Positions 1-6,746 are shown, counted from the first letter of the stretch. The stretch: 24,104 nt of DNA from DAMCAP01 sp964369265 (GCA_964369265.1 CAYJEV010000020.1:1-24104), one strand, 5' to 3'. The notes: generated by a model from the sequence alone, not told the origin. Made by a program: numbers and translations.

Positions 1-108
1 AGGATTTTTTGGGAAGTAATAAGTAATAGTTAATAGTGAAAAAGTATCATTAAGAAGCTAAAATATTTAGCACAAGGCAAAAAATACTTGTTTATAAATC
101 CACAAAAT

Positions 109-142
109 AAATCCGCTGGCAAAAGCCAACGGATTTTTTACT
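109..142. terminator. bidirectional intrinsic terminator
   Basis: A hairpin at 109-136 pairs AAATCCG..TGGC with GCCA..CGGATTT around an AAAA loop, with one mismatched position. A T-run follows on the plus strand, and the minus strand reads out into ATTTATTTTG. It lies just downstream of the minus-strand glutaredoxin gene and probably ends that transcript. It may also stop plus-strand transcription entering from the left edge. Positions 1-108 are AT-rich and show no recognisable gene. Confidence 0.7.
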
Positions 143-169
143 ATCTAACAGATAGTTTATATATTAGTT

Positions 170-460
170 TCAACCGCAATCGTCTTCATCTTCTAGTAGA
201 TAGGTTAGATCATCATCTCCAACAGAGAACATAATCTCCTCGCCATCATTTACAACAATACAAGGAAGCCCAACACGCCCATTCTTTTTAATGTCCTCAA
301 ATTCTGGTCTTGTATCACGAAGCGCAAGGAACTCTCTTAGCGATTTAATGCTAGAGTTAATATCCACAACCTCAAATTCTACACCTGATTTCGAAAGCAA
401 CTCTTTCGTTGGCTTACAATTGGCTCACGTATCGCTGGAAAACACTTTAATATTTCTCAT
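170..460 (-). CDS. Glutaredoxin-like selenoprotein (UGA-encoded Sec in a U-x-x-C motif)
   Basis: This is a predicted 96-residue thiol/selenol redox protein of the glutaredoxin/thioredoxin fold, probably cytosolic. Read from the ATG at 460, the frame begins MRNIKVFSSDT, meets TGA at 425-427, and continues ANCKPTKELLSKSG without another stop to 170. With the UGA read as selenocysteine the active site is U12-A-N-C15, exactly where glutaredoxins carry CxxC. The beta1 strand (IKVFSS), helix 1 after the motif, and a cis-Pro segment (VGLPC, Pro66) support the fold, and the C-terminus is acidic. A conventional call would start at the internal TTG at 400 and lose the active site. A -10/-35 pair lies just upstream. 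The SD (AAAGG) is about 12 nt from the ATG, which is rather long. The alternative is a pseudogene with a true stop. I favour Sec because only the catalytic position is affected and a SECIS-like hairpin follows. Confidence 0.8.
395..415 (-). promoter_or_regulatory. candidate bacterial SECIS element
   Basis: The mRNA just after the UGA folds as AAG-C-CAAC, loop GAAAGA, GUUG-CUU. This gives a 4-bp upper stem, one bulged C and a 3-bp lower stem. The first loop base is G and lies 17 nt after the UGA. Bacterial SECIS elements are loosely conserved stem-loops inside the coding region directly after the UGA, usually with a G at the start of the apical loop, so position and shape fit. The structure was derived by hand, without an energy calculation. 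Confidence 0.6.
425..427 (-). other. in-frame UGA codon, predicted selenocysteine (residue 12)
   Basis: The codon at 427-425 reads TGA on the minus strand and is codon 12 of the glutaredoxin-like gene. It falls at the first position of the redox motif, three residues before Cys15. Sec replacing the N-terminal Cys of CxxC is a known pattern in bacterial redox selenoproteins. Decoding would need selA, selB, selC and selD elsewhere in the genome; none lies in this window. Confidence 0.75.
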
Positions 461-493
461 AATTCTCACATACCTTTCTAGTTTTGTAATTTT

Positions 494-522
494 ATTTTAC
501 CATATTATTTTGTCTTTTTCAA
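494..522 (-). promoter_or_regulatory. sigma-A-type promoter of the glutaredoxin-like gene
   Basis: The minus strand shows TTGAAA (517-522), a 17-bp spacer and TAAAAT (494-499). The start codon at 460 lies about 34 bp beyond the -10 element, leaving a short leader. This supports independent transcription of the gene from its true ATG. Confidence 0.55.
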
Positions 523-624
523 TTGGCTAGTATAATATATTATTTTAAAAAATTGTTGCAATATTCACCAATTATGTGATAATGTCACCAAACTAAAGCC
601 CTAAAGAGATACTCTAATCACCTT

Positions 625-825
625 TTAATCAAAAATAAATAGTTCTTCAATTTCAGCTTCCACCGCTCGCGATATATCAATTGCAAGCTTTAATGAAGGG
701 TTGTACTTCCCTGCCTCTAGCCTCATAATGGTTTCTCGCCTCACCCCTACCCTATCGGCTAGCTGCTCTTGCGTTAAGTCTTTTAATTGCCTATACTTTT
801 TTAAATTGCAGATAAACTCGCCCAT
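625..825 (-). CDS. Xre/Cro-type HTH transcriptional regulator
   Basis: A 66-residue protein that is essentially one helix-turn-helix domain of the Xre/Cro type. The segment LTQEQLADRVGVRRETIMRLEAGKYNPSL is the usual HTH pattern, and the C-terminus (AVEAEIEELFIFD) matches small YgzD/PlcR-like regulators of this class. I start at the ATG at 825, one base after the stop of the upstream DUF3796 gene, with GAGAG as a weak SD. An ATG at 840 would add five residues, but GGAG would then lie only 2 nt from it. The gene is translationally coupled to the membrane protein upstream. Such HTH/DUF3796 pairs are common in Firmicutes. The regulator probably represses its own operon through the inverted repeat at 1208-1229. 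Its ligand is unknown. Confidence 0.85.
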   Translation of the reverse strand: MGEFICNLKKYRQLKDLTQEQLADRVGVRRETIMRLEAGKYNPSLKLAIDISRAVEAEIEELFIFD

Positions 826-826
826 A

Positions 827-1186
827 CTAAACTCTCTCATTTCTCCAGAATATATAACCGAACAGCAATATTGTCACTGCATATCCGCAAGATGCTATAA
901 TGATTATCATCTCTTTTGTTACCATATCATATCCAGCAATGAAGGCAATTATAAATAGCATTGCTGTTGGGAACATAAAAGTCTTCACTAACGCATTATG
1001 CCTATTCGCTATAAGCATTTCATCTTGAGTGCCTTTCATGAACTTCCCTACAAAGAAATATACAAAATGCGCGAAGAAACTAAACCAAAATAACGAATTT
1101 GGATCTTTATCTATAAAATATCCAAAACCTAAAAACCCCAAAAAACCTAAATAACCAAGCTTACTAAAATCTGTTGTCTTTTTCAT
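827..1186 (-). CDS. DUF3796-like membrane protein
   Basis: A 119-residue protein of unknown function with about four predicted hydrophobic segments: the Gly/Leu/Phe-rich stretch near residues 10-25, LFWFSFFAHFVYFFVG, TFMFPTAMLFIIAFIAG, and IIIIASCGYAVTILLFGYIFW. The first segment contains a short repeat (GYLGFLGFLGFGYF). Size, topology and linkage to a small Xre regulator resemble the DUF3796 family. The ATG at 1186 follows a good SD (AAAGGAGC) and a near-consensus promoter. It is the first gene of a two-gene unit with the downstream HTH gene. I infer only that it is an integral membrane protein whose expression the regulator may control. Confidence 0.75.
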   Translation of the reverse strand: MKKTTDFSKLGYLGFLGFLGFGYFIDKDPNSLFWFSFFAHFVYFFVGKFMKGTQDEMLIANRHNALVKTFMFPTAMLFIIAFIAGYDMVTKEMIIIIASCGYAVTILLFGYIFWRNERV

Positions 1187-1207
1187 GATAATGCTCCTTT
1201 CAATTAT

Positions 1208-1229
1208 AAAAGATAACTATTTATCTCTT
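1208..1229. promoter_or_regulatory. inverted repeat, candidate operator
   Basis: AGATAA-ctat-TTATCT (1211-1226) is a perfect 6-bp inverted repeat, extended by two further pairs after one mismatch. It lies between the -10 element (1239-1244) and the SD of the DUF3796 gene, just after the expected transcription start. That position suits a repressor site for the HTH protein of the same operon. The link is inferred from position only. Confidence 0.4.
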
Positions 1230-1238
1230 TATGATACA

Positions 1239-1267
1239 ATTATATCACTTTACCTCCTGATAGTCAA
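1239..1267 (-). promoter_or_regulatory. sigma-A promoter of the DUF3796-HTH operon
   Basis: TTGACT (1262-1267), a 17-bp spacer and TATAAT (1239-1244) on the minus strand form a near-consensus promoter, 53 bp upstream of the ATG at 1186. Confidence 0.75.
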
Positions 1268-1297
1268 TACATTTAATGAAATTTATTATATAAATTC

Positions 1298-1329
1298 AAA
1301 AAAAGGATAGCCATTAACAGCTATCCTTT
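1298..1329 (-). terminator. intrinsic terminator of metK
   Basis: A perfect 10-bp stem pairs 1302-1311 with 1320-1329 (AAAGGATAGC) around an 8-nt loop. On the minus strand it is followed by a run of seven T. It sits 19 bp after the metK stop codon. Confidence 0.9.
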
Positions 1330-1347
1330 CATATGTGATAAATTATA

Positions 1348-2523
1348 CTATTTACCTAAAATCGCCTTTAAATCAGCAACTCTATCTGTCTTTTCCCAAT
1401 TAACACCAAGTTCCTCACGTCCCATATGACCATAAGCAGCAAGCTTTCTGTAAATTGGCTTTCTTAAGTCTAGTGTCTTTATTATAGCATCTGGGCGAAG
1501 ATCAAATACCTTCTTGACAGCATTTGCAATCTCTTCATCTGACACAACACCAGTTGCGAAAGTATCAACAAACACAGATACAGGCTCTGCAACACCAATC
1601 GCATATGCAAGCTGTACTTCGCATTTTTTAGCAAGCCCAGCAGCTACTATGTTCTTAGCAACATATCTTGAAGCATAAGCAGCACTTCTGTCAACCTTAG
1701 TTGGATCCTTACCAGAGAATGCACCACCACCATGTCTTGAATATCCGCCATATGTGTCTACAATTATCTTTCTTCCTGTTAGTCCGCTATCGCCTTGAGG
1801 CCCGCCAATTACAAATCTTCCTGTTGGGTTAATTAAAATACGAGTATTCTCATCAATTAGCTTGCTATCAACAACAGTCTTGATAACATGCTCTGTGATG
1901 TCGGCTGTGATTTGCTCTAGGCTAACTTCTGGTGCATGTTGTGAGCTAATAACAACTGTGTCTATTCTGCTAGGCACTCCATCAACATACTCAACTGTAA
2001 CTTGTGTTTTACCATCAGGACGAAGATATGCTAATGTTTCATTTTTTCTAACTTCTGAAAGCTTTTTAGCAAGCTTATGAGCTAATGAGATTGGTAGAGG
2101 CATCAGCTCTGGAGTTTCATCACAAGCAAAACCAAACATCATTCCCTGATCTCCAGCTCCTGTTGAAGATTCTTCAACCTCTCTAACCTCTAGAGCAGTA
2201 TCAACGCCTAAAGCGATGTCAGCAGACTGCTCATCAATTGTTGTCATGACAGCACAAGTATCAGCATCAAAGCCATACTTTGCTCTAACATAACCAATTT
2301 CAGTTACTACTTCCCTAACAATCTTTGGGATATCAACATAACACTGAGTTGAAATCTCTCCCATTACCATTACCATACCTGTTGTACAACAAGTTTCGCA
2401 AGCAACTCTAGCGCTAGCATCTTTTGCTAGTATAGCATCAAGCACTGCATCTGAAATTTGGTCGCATACCTTATCTGGATGCCCCTCTGTTACTGATTCT
2501 GATGTAAATAAAAATTTTGACAT
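1348..2523 (-). CDS. metK: S-adenosylmethionine synthetase
   Basis: A 391-residue methionine adenosyltransferase that makes S-adenosylmethionine from methionine and ATP in the cytosol. Family signatures are present and intact: the N-terminal TEGHPDK with His15, the GAGDQG hexapeptide (122-127), and the Gly-rich GGGAFSGKDP loop (265-274). Length matches the usual 380-400 residues. The ATG at 2523 follows a strong SD (AGGAGG, 7-8 nt away). Expression is controlled by the SAM-I riboswitch and terminator directly upstream, so excess SAM should switch the gene off. It is monocistronic, with its own promoter upstream and terminator downstream. Nothing is missing or unusual. Confidence 0.98.
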   Translation of the reverse strand: MSKFLFTSESVTEGHPDKVCDQISDAVLDAILAKDASARVACETCCTTGMVMVMGEISTQCYVDIPKIVREVVTEIGYVRAKYGFDADTCAVMTTIDEQSADIALGVDTALEVREVEESSTGAGDQGMMFGFACDETPELMPLPISLAHKLAKKLSEVRKNETLAYLRPDGKTQVTVEYVDGVPSRIDTVVISSQHAPEVSLEQITADITEHVIKTVVDSKLIDENTRILINPTGRFVIGGPQGDSGLTGRKIIVDTYGGYSRHGGGAFSGKDPTKVDRSAAYASRYVAKNIVAAGLAKKCEVQLAYAIGVAEPVSVFVDTFATGVVSDEEIANAVKKVFDLRPDAIIKTLDLRKPIYRKLAAYGHMGREELGVNWEKTDRVADLKAILGK

Positions 2524-2580
2524 ATATATTCCTCCTATGTCTATAGCTAATATCTATCTTCATTTTAAAAAGCTGAAAAC

Positions 2581-2607
2581 AAAAAACGCTCGAATAACCG
2601 AGCGTTT
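2581..2607 (-). terminator. SAM riboswitch expression-platform terminator
   Basis: AAACGCTCG (2584-2592) pairs with CGAGCGTTT (2599-2607) around a 6-nt loop. A run of T follows on the minus strand. It lies just after the SAM aptamer and before metK, so it is the regulated terminator of the leader. Confidence 0.9.
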
Positions 2608-2614
2608 AAAAAAA

Positions 2615-2705
2615 CTTATCTTTCGGCTAAACCGCAGGAATTAGCACCTTGCATTGCAGGTTGCTGGACTTCATAGGGCCTGTACCCTCAGTCACTCTTG
2701 ATAAG
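2615..2705 (-). promoter_or_regulatory. SAM-I (S-box) riboswitch aptamer
   Basis: On the minus strand the leader begins CTTATC, then AGAGTGACTGAGGGTAC and GAAGTCCAGCAACC, later GGTGCTAATTCC, and closes with GAAAGATAAG. These are the conserved blocks of the S-box. Helix P1 is CTTATC (2700-2705) with GATAAG (2615-2620). It binds S-adenosylmethionine and controls metK through the terminator immediately after it. Confidence 0.97.
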
Positions 2706-2769
2706 ATATTAAGCTGTATATAATATGTCTAGCTTAGTCGCAAAATAGGACAATTTCTAGAACATATTT

Positions 2770-2798
2770 ATTATATCGCCAGTAATGTGTTTTGTCAA
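2770..2798 (-). promoter_or_regulatory. promoter of the SAM riboswitch-metK transcript
   Basis: TTGACA (2793-2798), a 17-bp spacer and TATAAT (2770-2775) on the minus strand are a consensus sigma-A promoter, about 65 bp upstream of the aptamer. It lies just after ribU and makes metK independent of it. Confidence 0.85.
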
Positions 2799-2845
2799 TA
2801 GCTATTTTAACATTTAATAAAATACTCTGATATTAAAGTTTTTTG

Positions 2846-3466
2846 CTACATGTACTTAGAAATATAGCTATGCATTCTCTTATATACTAAGAAAGTTACA
2901 ATACTAACTACAGAGCCCTTCATTAAATTAAAAGGCACAGCGCCAAATATAATATAGCTATCAATGTCTTTGATAAATGGGTTTATTTCTGCACAAAGGC
3001 TAATGATAACATCTATTGGCATTGTTTGAGAATAGAAAGGGATTAGCATAAATTTATTTGCAAGCGCCCCAACTACTGTTATTGCTATAACGCCAGTTAA
3101 GCAAGCTATTATTGCTCCTTTTTTAGTTTTTGAATGTTTATACACCATAGCCGCTGAAGCTGCAAAGCTTGCTGTTATGATAAAGTCTGCAAGCTCCCCA
3201 ACCCCTCCTGTTGAGGTTGAGAAGAAGTGTATAAAAGATTTAACTGCCGCCATCATAACTGTTGTTGCTGGTCCGAAAATAAATCCGCATATTAGAATTG
3301 GCACAGAAGACAAGTCTAATTTTAGGAATGGTGGCATGAATGGCAGCGGAATTTCTAAGAACATTAGTATTGTTGCTATAGCTGTCATTACAGATGCTAC
3401 TACTAATCTTCTTGTGTTGCTAGACGCTCTAGCTGGTTTTTGGTTCATTGTGTTTGTTGTTTGCAT
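2846..3466 (-). CDS. ribU: Riboflavin ECF transporter S component RibU
   Basis: A 206-residue integral membrane substrate-binding (S) subunit of an energy-coupling-factor transporter, which captures riboflavin and works with a shared EcfA/EcfA'/EcfT module encoded elsewhere. The protein has about six membrane segments. It carries the RibU-type block with PLPFMPPFLKLDLSSVPILI followed by FGPATTVMMAAVKSFIHF, and a Lys/Arg-rich C-terminal end. The specificity call is strongly supported by the FMN riboswitch in its leader. I start at the ATG at 3466 (SD AAGAGG, 8 nt spacing). An in-frame ATG at 3514 would add 16 residues encoded by the terminator T-run region and has no SD. There is no obvious terminator of its own before the metK promoter. 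Confidence 0.92.
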   Translation of the reverse strand: MQTTNTMNQKPARASSNTRRLVVASVMTAIATILMFLEIPLPFMPPFLKLDLSSVPILICGFIFGPATTVMMAAVKSFIHFFSTSTGGVGELADFIITASFAASAAMVYKHSKTKKGAIIACLTGVIAITVVGALANKFMLIPFYSQTMPIDVIISLCAEINPFIKDIDSYIIFGAVPFNLMKGSVVSIVTFLVYKRMHSYISKYM

Positions 3467-3512
3467 AAAATATACCTCTTTTCTTTTTTTAAACTGTTTA
3501 GGTAAAGCAAAC

Positions 3513-3555
3513 AAAAAAGCACCTTAATAAACCCTATAGGGTATTATCAGGTGCT
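3513..3555 (-). terminator. FMN riboswitch expression-platform terminator
   Basis: On the minus strand AGCACCT pairs with AGGTGCT. Inside lies a second helix, ATAA/TTAT, and the perfect palindrome ACCCTATAGGGT. A run of six T follows. It sits about 50 bp upstream of the ribU start and should terminate transcription when FMN is bound. Confidence 0.85.
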
Positions 3556-3637
3556 GATTAGATATTATTATACGTATATGAAAAGTGAATGCTTAAAAGT
3601 GCTGTTATTCAGCTCGACAACTCAGCTAACCCTCACT

Positions 3638-3740
3638 GGTTTACCACTTTACTGTTTACCGTTTCGCTGCCCTGCCATTTCGCCACTTCGCTGCTCTGCC
3701 ACTTCGCCTCTTTGCCGCTTTGCCACTTCGCCTTTTCGCT
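3638..3740. repeat. array of about 13 degenerate 8-bp repeats inside the FMN riboswitch leader
   Basis: Read on the minus strand, consecutive octamers follow the pattern RGYRAARY-like: AGCGAAAA, GGCGAAGT, GGCAAAGC, GGCAAAGA, GGCGAAGT, GGCAGAGC, AGCGAAGT, GGCGAAAT, GGCAGGGC, AGCGAAAC, GGTAAACA. After a one-base slip two more follow, AGTAAAGT and GGTAAACC. The array is purine-rich in the RNA. It lies between the aptamer (ending at 3770) and the terminator (from 3555). Period 8 is not a coding period. It could be slipped-strand expansion or a spacer element; I see no known function. Confidence 0.8.
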
Positions 3741-3769
3741 ACGTCTAGTATATGCTATTTTTGTTGCAC

Positions 3770-3892
3770 CTGCTTCTTCCATCCGGACTATACCGTCGGT
3801 AGCGGAATCTCACCGCACTCTTGCTTTTCAGCTCGTGGACTTATGCTTTCGCCATTACCACCGGTGGGGAATTGCACCCCGCCCTGAAACAG
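3770..3892 (-). promoter_or_regulatory. FMN riboswitch (RFN element)
   Basis: The minus strand shows the conserved RFN blocks in order: CAGGGCGGGGTGCAATTCCC, ACCGGTGGTAATGGC, AAGTCCACGAGC, GGTGAGATTCC, ACCGACGGTATAGTCCGGATG and GAAGAAGCAG. Helix P1 forms from CTGTTTC (3892-3886) and GAAGCAG (3776-3770). It binds flavin mononucleotide and controls ribU. The distance from aptamer to terminator, about 215 nt, is much longer than usual and contains the octamer array. Confidence 0.97.
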
Positions 3893-3904
3893 TTTTGTGA
3901 TTTA

Positions 3905-3933
3905 ATTATATTATGTTTTTTTATGTTTGTCAA
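3905..3933 (-). promoter_or_regulatory. promoter of the FMN riboswitch-ribU transcript
   Basis: TTGACA (3928-3933), a 17-bp spacer and TATAAT (3905-3910) on the minus strand form a consensus sigma-A promoter just upstream of the aptamer. Confidence 0.85.
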
Positions 3934-3938
3934 GTATC

Positions 3939-3967
3939 TTGCAGTTATCTTTTGGATATGGTATTAT
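3939..3967 (+). promoter_or_regulatory. candidate promoter of the GNAT gene
   Basis: TTGCAG (3939-3944), a 17-bp spacer and TATTAT (3962-3967) on the plus strand lie 53 bp upstream of the acetyltransferase ATG. It is divergent from, and adjacent to, the ribU promoter. Confidence 0.5.
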
Positions 3968-4019
3968 TATGCTGTATTAAAGCAATAGTTACTTGTCTTT
4001 GGTTAAGAGGAGATTTTAA

Positions 4020-4526
4020 ATGATAATACGAGCTTTAACAGAAAATGACACAGACGCATTACAAAAAATCAGGCTTGAATCACTGATTAATTCGCCAGGT
4101 TCTTTTGGATCTTCATTTGAAGAAGAATCAAAGCATGATATATCTATTTATAAAAACAGAATATTGGCAAAAAGCAATTATTTTTATGGAGCTTTTATCA
4201 ATGAAGAAATAATAGGGATTATTTGTTTATCCACAAATGATAGGTGCAAATTAAAGCACAGAGCTTATATAAAATCTGTCTTTGTGTCTGAAAATTATAG
4301 AAATAAGGGCATCGCCAAGAAGCTAATTAACACAGCTTTAGAAAAAGCTATAGACTTAAAATTTATCGAACAGATTGAATTAACTGTTGTGACAGATAAG
4401 CTCCCAGCGATTTTGTTATATAACTCTTACGGCTTTGAAATATATGCTACAAAAGCTCATGCAATAAAAATTGATGGTAAATACTACAATGAGTATCTTA
4501 TGATGAAAAAGCTATATGAGTATTAA
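4020..4526 (+). CDS. GNAT family N-acetyltransferase
   Basis: A 168-residue single-domain acetyltransferase that transfers an acetyl group from acetyl-CoA to an unknown amine. The acetyl-CoA loop is visible as YRNKGIAKKL (about residues 93-102), preceded by the strand AYIKSVFVS. The C-terminal strand-helix NSYGFEIYATKAHAIKIDGKYYNEYLMMKK is typical of RimI/RimL-like members. The N-terminus IIRALTENDTDALQKIRLE is the usual GNAT opening. The ATG at 4020 has a good SD (GAGGAG, 7 nt). The substrate cannot be read from the sequence. It is probably transcribed from its own promoter and is separated from the next plus-strand gene by about 140 bp in which I see no feature. Confidence 0.92.
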   Translation: MIIRALTENDTDALQKIRLESLINSPGSFGSSFEEESKHDISIYKNRILAKSNYFYGAFINEEIIGIICLSTNDRCKLKHRAYIKSVFVSENYRNKGIAKKLINTALEKAIDLKFIEQIELTVVTDKLPAILLYNSYGFEIYATKAHAIKIDGKYYNEYLMMKKLYEY

Positions 4527-4664
4527 GTGTAACAAATGTTAAAGACTCACTGTTTTAGTCGCATGAATAATCTGAAGATGAGAAATATATTGTAAATCAT
4601 TATGCACCATATTGGAGCAAATCAAGGTTAAGTAAAGTCTTAAATCTAAGAAAGCAGGTGAAGT

Positions 4665-5006
4665 ATGCAGACCTTAAATGCAATCATAATAATGTATGAC
4701 TACATTCCATTTTTATTTGTGTTGGTTATCCCAACCATTGAAAAGAAATTCAAGTTTAGTTTGCTTGATTTTTGCCTTATAGTAGCATATTTTATTATTG
4801 ATAGTAGCTATAGCATTAGCTTTATAGGGCTTATCTTCTTTATTCACTGGTACTCTAATAAAAGCGAGGGCAAATCTAAACATATATTGTTGCTGCTGGC
4901 TCTCTCTTTGTCTATACCATATAACTTGCTAAGAAGCACTACAGTTTTTGTTGTGGCTAGTTATTTGGCTTATTTAGTAGTTGAAAAAGTTAAGACTAAA
5001 AAATAA
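4665..5006 (+). CDS. hypothetical small membrane protein
   Basis: A 113-residue protein that I do not recognise. It is very hydrophobic, with about four possible membrane segments: YIPFLFVLVIPTI near residues 13-25, LLDFCLIVAYFIIDSSY, ISFIGLIFFIHWY, and two adjacent stretches from ILLLLALSLSI to VFVVASYLAYLVV. It ends in a Lys-rich tail (EKVKTKK), which suggests a cytoplasmic C-terminus. The ATG follows AGGTG at about 4 nt. It lies between a GNAT gene and a shared terminator, with no functional link visible. The long open frame, membrane-like periodicity and following terminator support it as real. Confidence 0.6.
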   Translation: MQTLNAIIIMYDYIPFLFVLVIPTIEKKFKFSLLDFCLIVAYFIIDSSYSISFIGLIFFIHWYSNKSEGKSKHILLLLALSLSIPYNLLRSTTVFVVASYLAYLVVEKVKTKK

Positions 5007-5016
5007 AACTATATAT

Positions 5017-5057
5017 AAAAAGCGAGAAGCAGATTTTTCTGTTCCTCGCTTTTTTTA
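5017..5057. terminator. bidirectional terminator between convergent genes
   Basis: AGCGAGAAGCAG (5021-5032) pairs with CTGTTCCTCGCT (5039-5050) around a 6-nt loop, with one G-T wobble and one mismatch. Seven T follow on the plus strand, and TTTTTATATATAG follows on the minus strand. It ends both the hypothetical membrane gene and the pst-pho operon after phoR. Confidence 0.85.
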
Positions 5058-6746
5058 TTAATGAAGTGGAAAAGCAACTTTAATGTTCGTGCCAATATCA
5101 AGCTTACTATCAACTGTTATTTTGCAACCATGATAGTCGCCAATATGCTTAACTATAGCAAGTCCTATGCCGCTTCCGCCAGTTTTGCTCATGCGAGATT
5201 TATCAACTCGATAAAACCTCTCAAAGATCCTTCCACTGTCCTCTGCTGGTATTCCAACGCCTGTATCCTTAACAGTTATTGTCCCAAAGCCATCTATAAC
5301 AGCTGTTTCTAAAACAACACTTCCATTAGGCTTGTTATATTTAATTGCATTTTCGGCAAGATTATATACCATATTTTCTATCATATCAGCATTTCCCATC
5401 ACTCTGACATCCTCGCCAATATGGCTCAAGCTAATATTCATTTCCTCGACCTTAAAGCTAAGGCGCTGCAACACATTTCTTGCGACAGATTTTAAAGACA
5501 CTTCTGAAAAATCTGATCTATCTGCACTGCTTAGTTCATCAAGTTTTGAGAGCTTCATAATATTCTCAATCAAAGCTATCATCCTTTGAGCCTCGCCATG
5601 GATTTTATCTCCAAAGCTTCTAATATTATCTGGGTTAACCATGCCTATTTTTAGAAGTTCTCCATAGCCAGATATGGACGTTAGAGGTGTTCTAAGCTCG
5701 TGTGATACATTTGCAGAAAACTCCCTTCTTGTCCTTGAGGAAATTTCTTCTTCAGTTATATCGCTAAAGAATATAATTCCTCCGCCTGTTTCAACATAGC
5801 TCGCAATAACTCTAAAATATCGCTCGTTCTTCTCAAAAACACAGCTATAGTTTTCTCTTTTAATAACTGCCTCTGCTGCTTTTAGTATGTCTTGATTTCT
5901 AGTTAGGTATATCATCTTCTGAGGAAGGTTTATTATGCCATTTCTGTTTATTAAGCTTTTAAAGCTGTTATTAACCGAAACAACATCTCCTCTAGAATCA
6001 ATCATAGCCATCCCTTCGCCTATACTTTGTGTAATAGTTTGGATGGTGCTAGTTCTTTCTTCTAATGCTTCAATATTCTGATTGATTTGTATTTTTTGTT
6101 GGGCAATTTTCTGCACAAACGGCAATAGTTCATTATATAGTCCATCTATTTGGTCTGGCTCATCAAGCTTCAAATTATAGATTGGTGTTACAATTTGCTT
6201 TGTGAGTCTTGTTGATAGTGGTATGCACATTAAAATAATTAAGCCTATAATCACCATAAACTCATATTTATATAAGTTTAAAACATATAGTGGCGAGGTG
6301 ACAGCGACCGAAACTCTAAGTATAATATCGTCTAACAAAATGGCATAGTAGTAATATTCTATCCCTGTTGTGTCGGAGGCTCTCGAGGCAAAGCCTTCCC
6401 CAGATATTAGCGCCTCTATAACTTCTGGTCTATCTAGATGATTATCCATTGCTAAACTATCTATTTCACTATCATAGGTTACAGTGCCATCAAGCATTAA
6501 CAAAGTAATTCTGGTATCAATATCAGTATTCGAGATGTTATCAAGCATGCTGTCTGTTAACACATCTGCTTTATACATTTCTGCAATGACTATAGCCTCG
6601 GAGCGTATGTAATCTTCATAGCTATCCTCAACACTGTTAGTCATAATAAACAATAAGAATAAGGCGGTCAGCAAAACGCTGACCACCGAAACAACCGTTA
6701 AGTTTATCCTTATTTTTGATGAAAGGTTGCTCCATCCTAAATACAT
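5058..6746 (-). CDS. phoR: PhoR-type sensor histidine kinase
   Basis: A 562-residue membrane sensor kinase. Two membrane segments (about 14-36 and 160-178) bracket an extracytoplasmic sensor domain of about 125 residues. A coiled-coil-like linker and a PAS-like domain (about 240-330) follow. The kinase core has the H-box FSANVSHELRTPLTSISGY with His349, the N-box NLAENAIKYN (Asn466), DTGVGIP, and a final GGSGIGLAIVKH. It should autophosphorylate His349 and pass phosphate to the response regulator encoded immediately upstream, 4 bp away. The ATG at 6746 has a strong SD (GAGGAG, 7 nt). As last gene of the pst-phoU-phoPR operon it most likely senses phosphate state through PstSCAB and PhoU. Assignment as PhoR rests on this context plus architecture. 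Confidence 0.92.
   Translation of the reverse strand: MYLGWSNLSSKIRINLTVVSVVSVLLTALFLLFIMTNSVEDSYEDYIRSEAIVIAEMYKADVLTDSMLDNISNTDIDTRITLLMLDGTVTYDSEIDSLAMDNHLDRPEVIEALISGEGFASRASDTTGIEYYYYAILLDDIILRVSVAVTSPLYVLNLYKYEFMVIIGLIILMCIPLSTRLTKQIVTPIYNLKLDEPDQIDGLYNELLPFVQKIAQQKIQINQNIEALEERTSTIQTITQSIGEGMAMIDSRGDVVSVNNSFKSLINRNGIINLPQKMIYLTRNQDILKAAEAVIKRENYSCVFEKNERYFRVIASYVETGGGIIFFSDITEEEISSRTRREFSANVSHELRTPLTSISGYGELLKIGMVNPDNIRSFGDKIHGEAQRMIALIENIMKLSKLDELSSADRSDFSEVSLKSVARNVLQRLSFKVEEMNISLSHIGEDVRVMGNADMIENMVYNLAENAIKYNKPNGSVVLETAVIDGFGTITVKDTGVGIPAEDSGRIFERFYRVDKSRMSKTGGSGIGLAIVKHIGDYHGCKITVDSKLDIGTNIKVAFPLH

Noticed and set aside
170..400. A 76-residue ORF starting at an internal TTG as a complete gene
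   Set aside because: It lacks the redox motif and the first beta strand and has no SD. The frame extends upstream through the UGA to an ATG with a promoter.
1862..2080. Plus-strand ORF inside metK
   Set aside because: It is antisense to the well-supported metK and has no independent signals.
3467..3514. Longer N-terminus for RibU
   Set aside because: The extra 16 residues would be encoded beside the terminator T-run, with no SD. The ATG at 3466 has one.
3551..3900. Plus-strand ORFs of 65 and 103 residues
   Set aside because: They lie antisense to the FMN riboswitch leader and octamer array. Their Cys/Pro/Ser-rich composition comes from the repeat, and they have no good SD.
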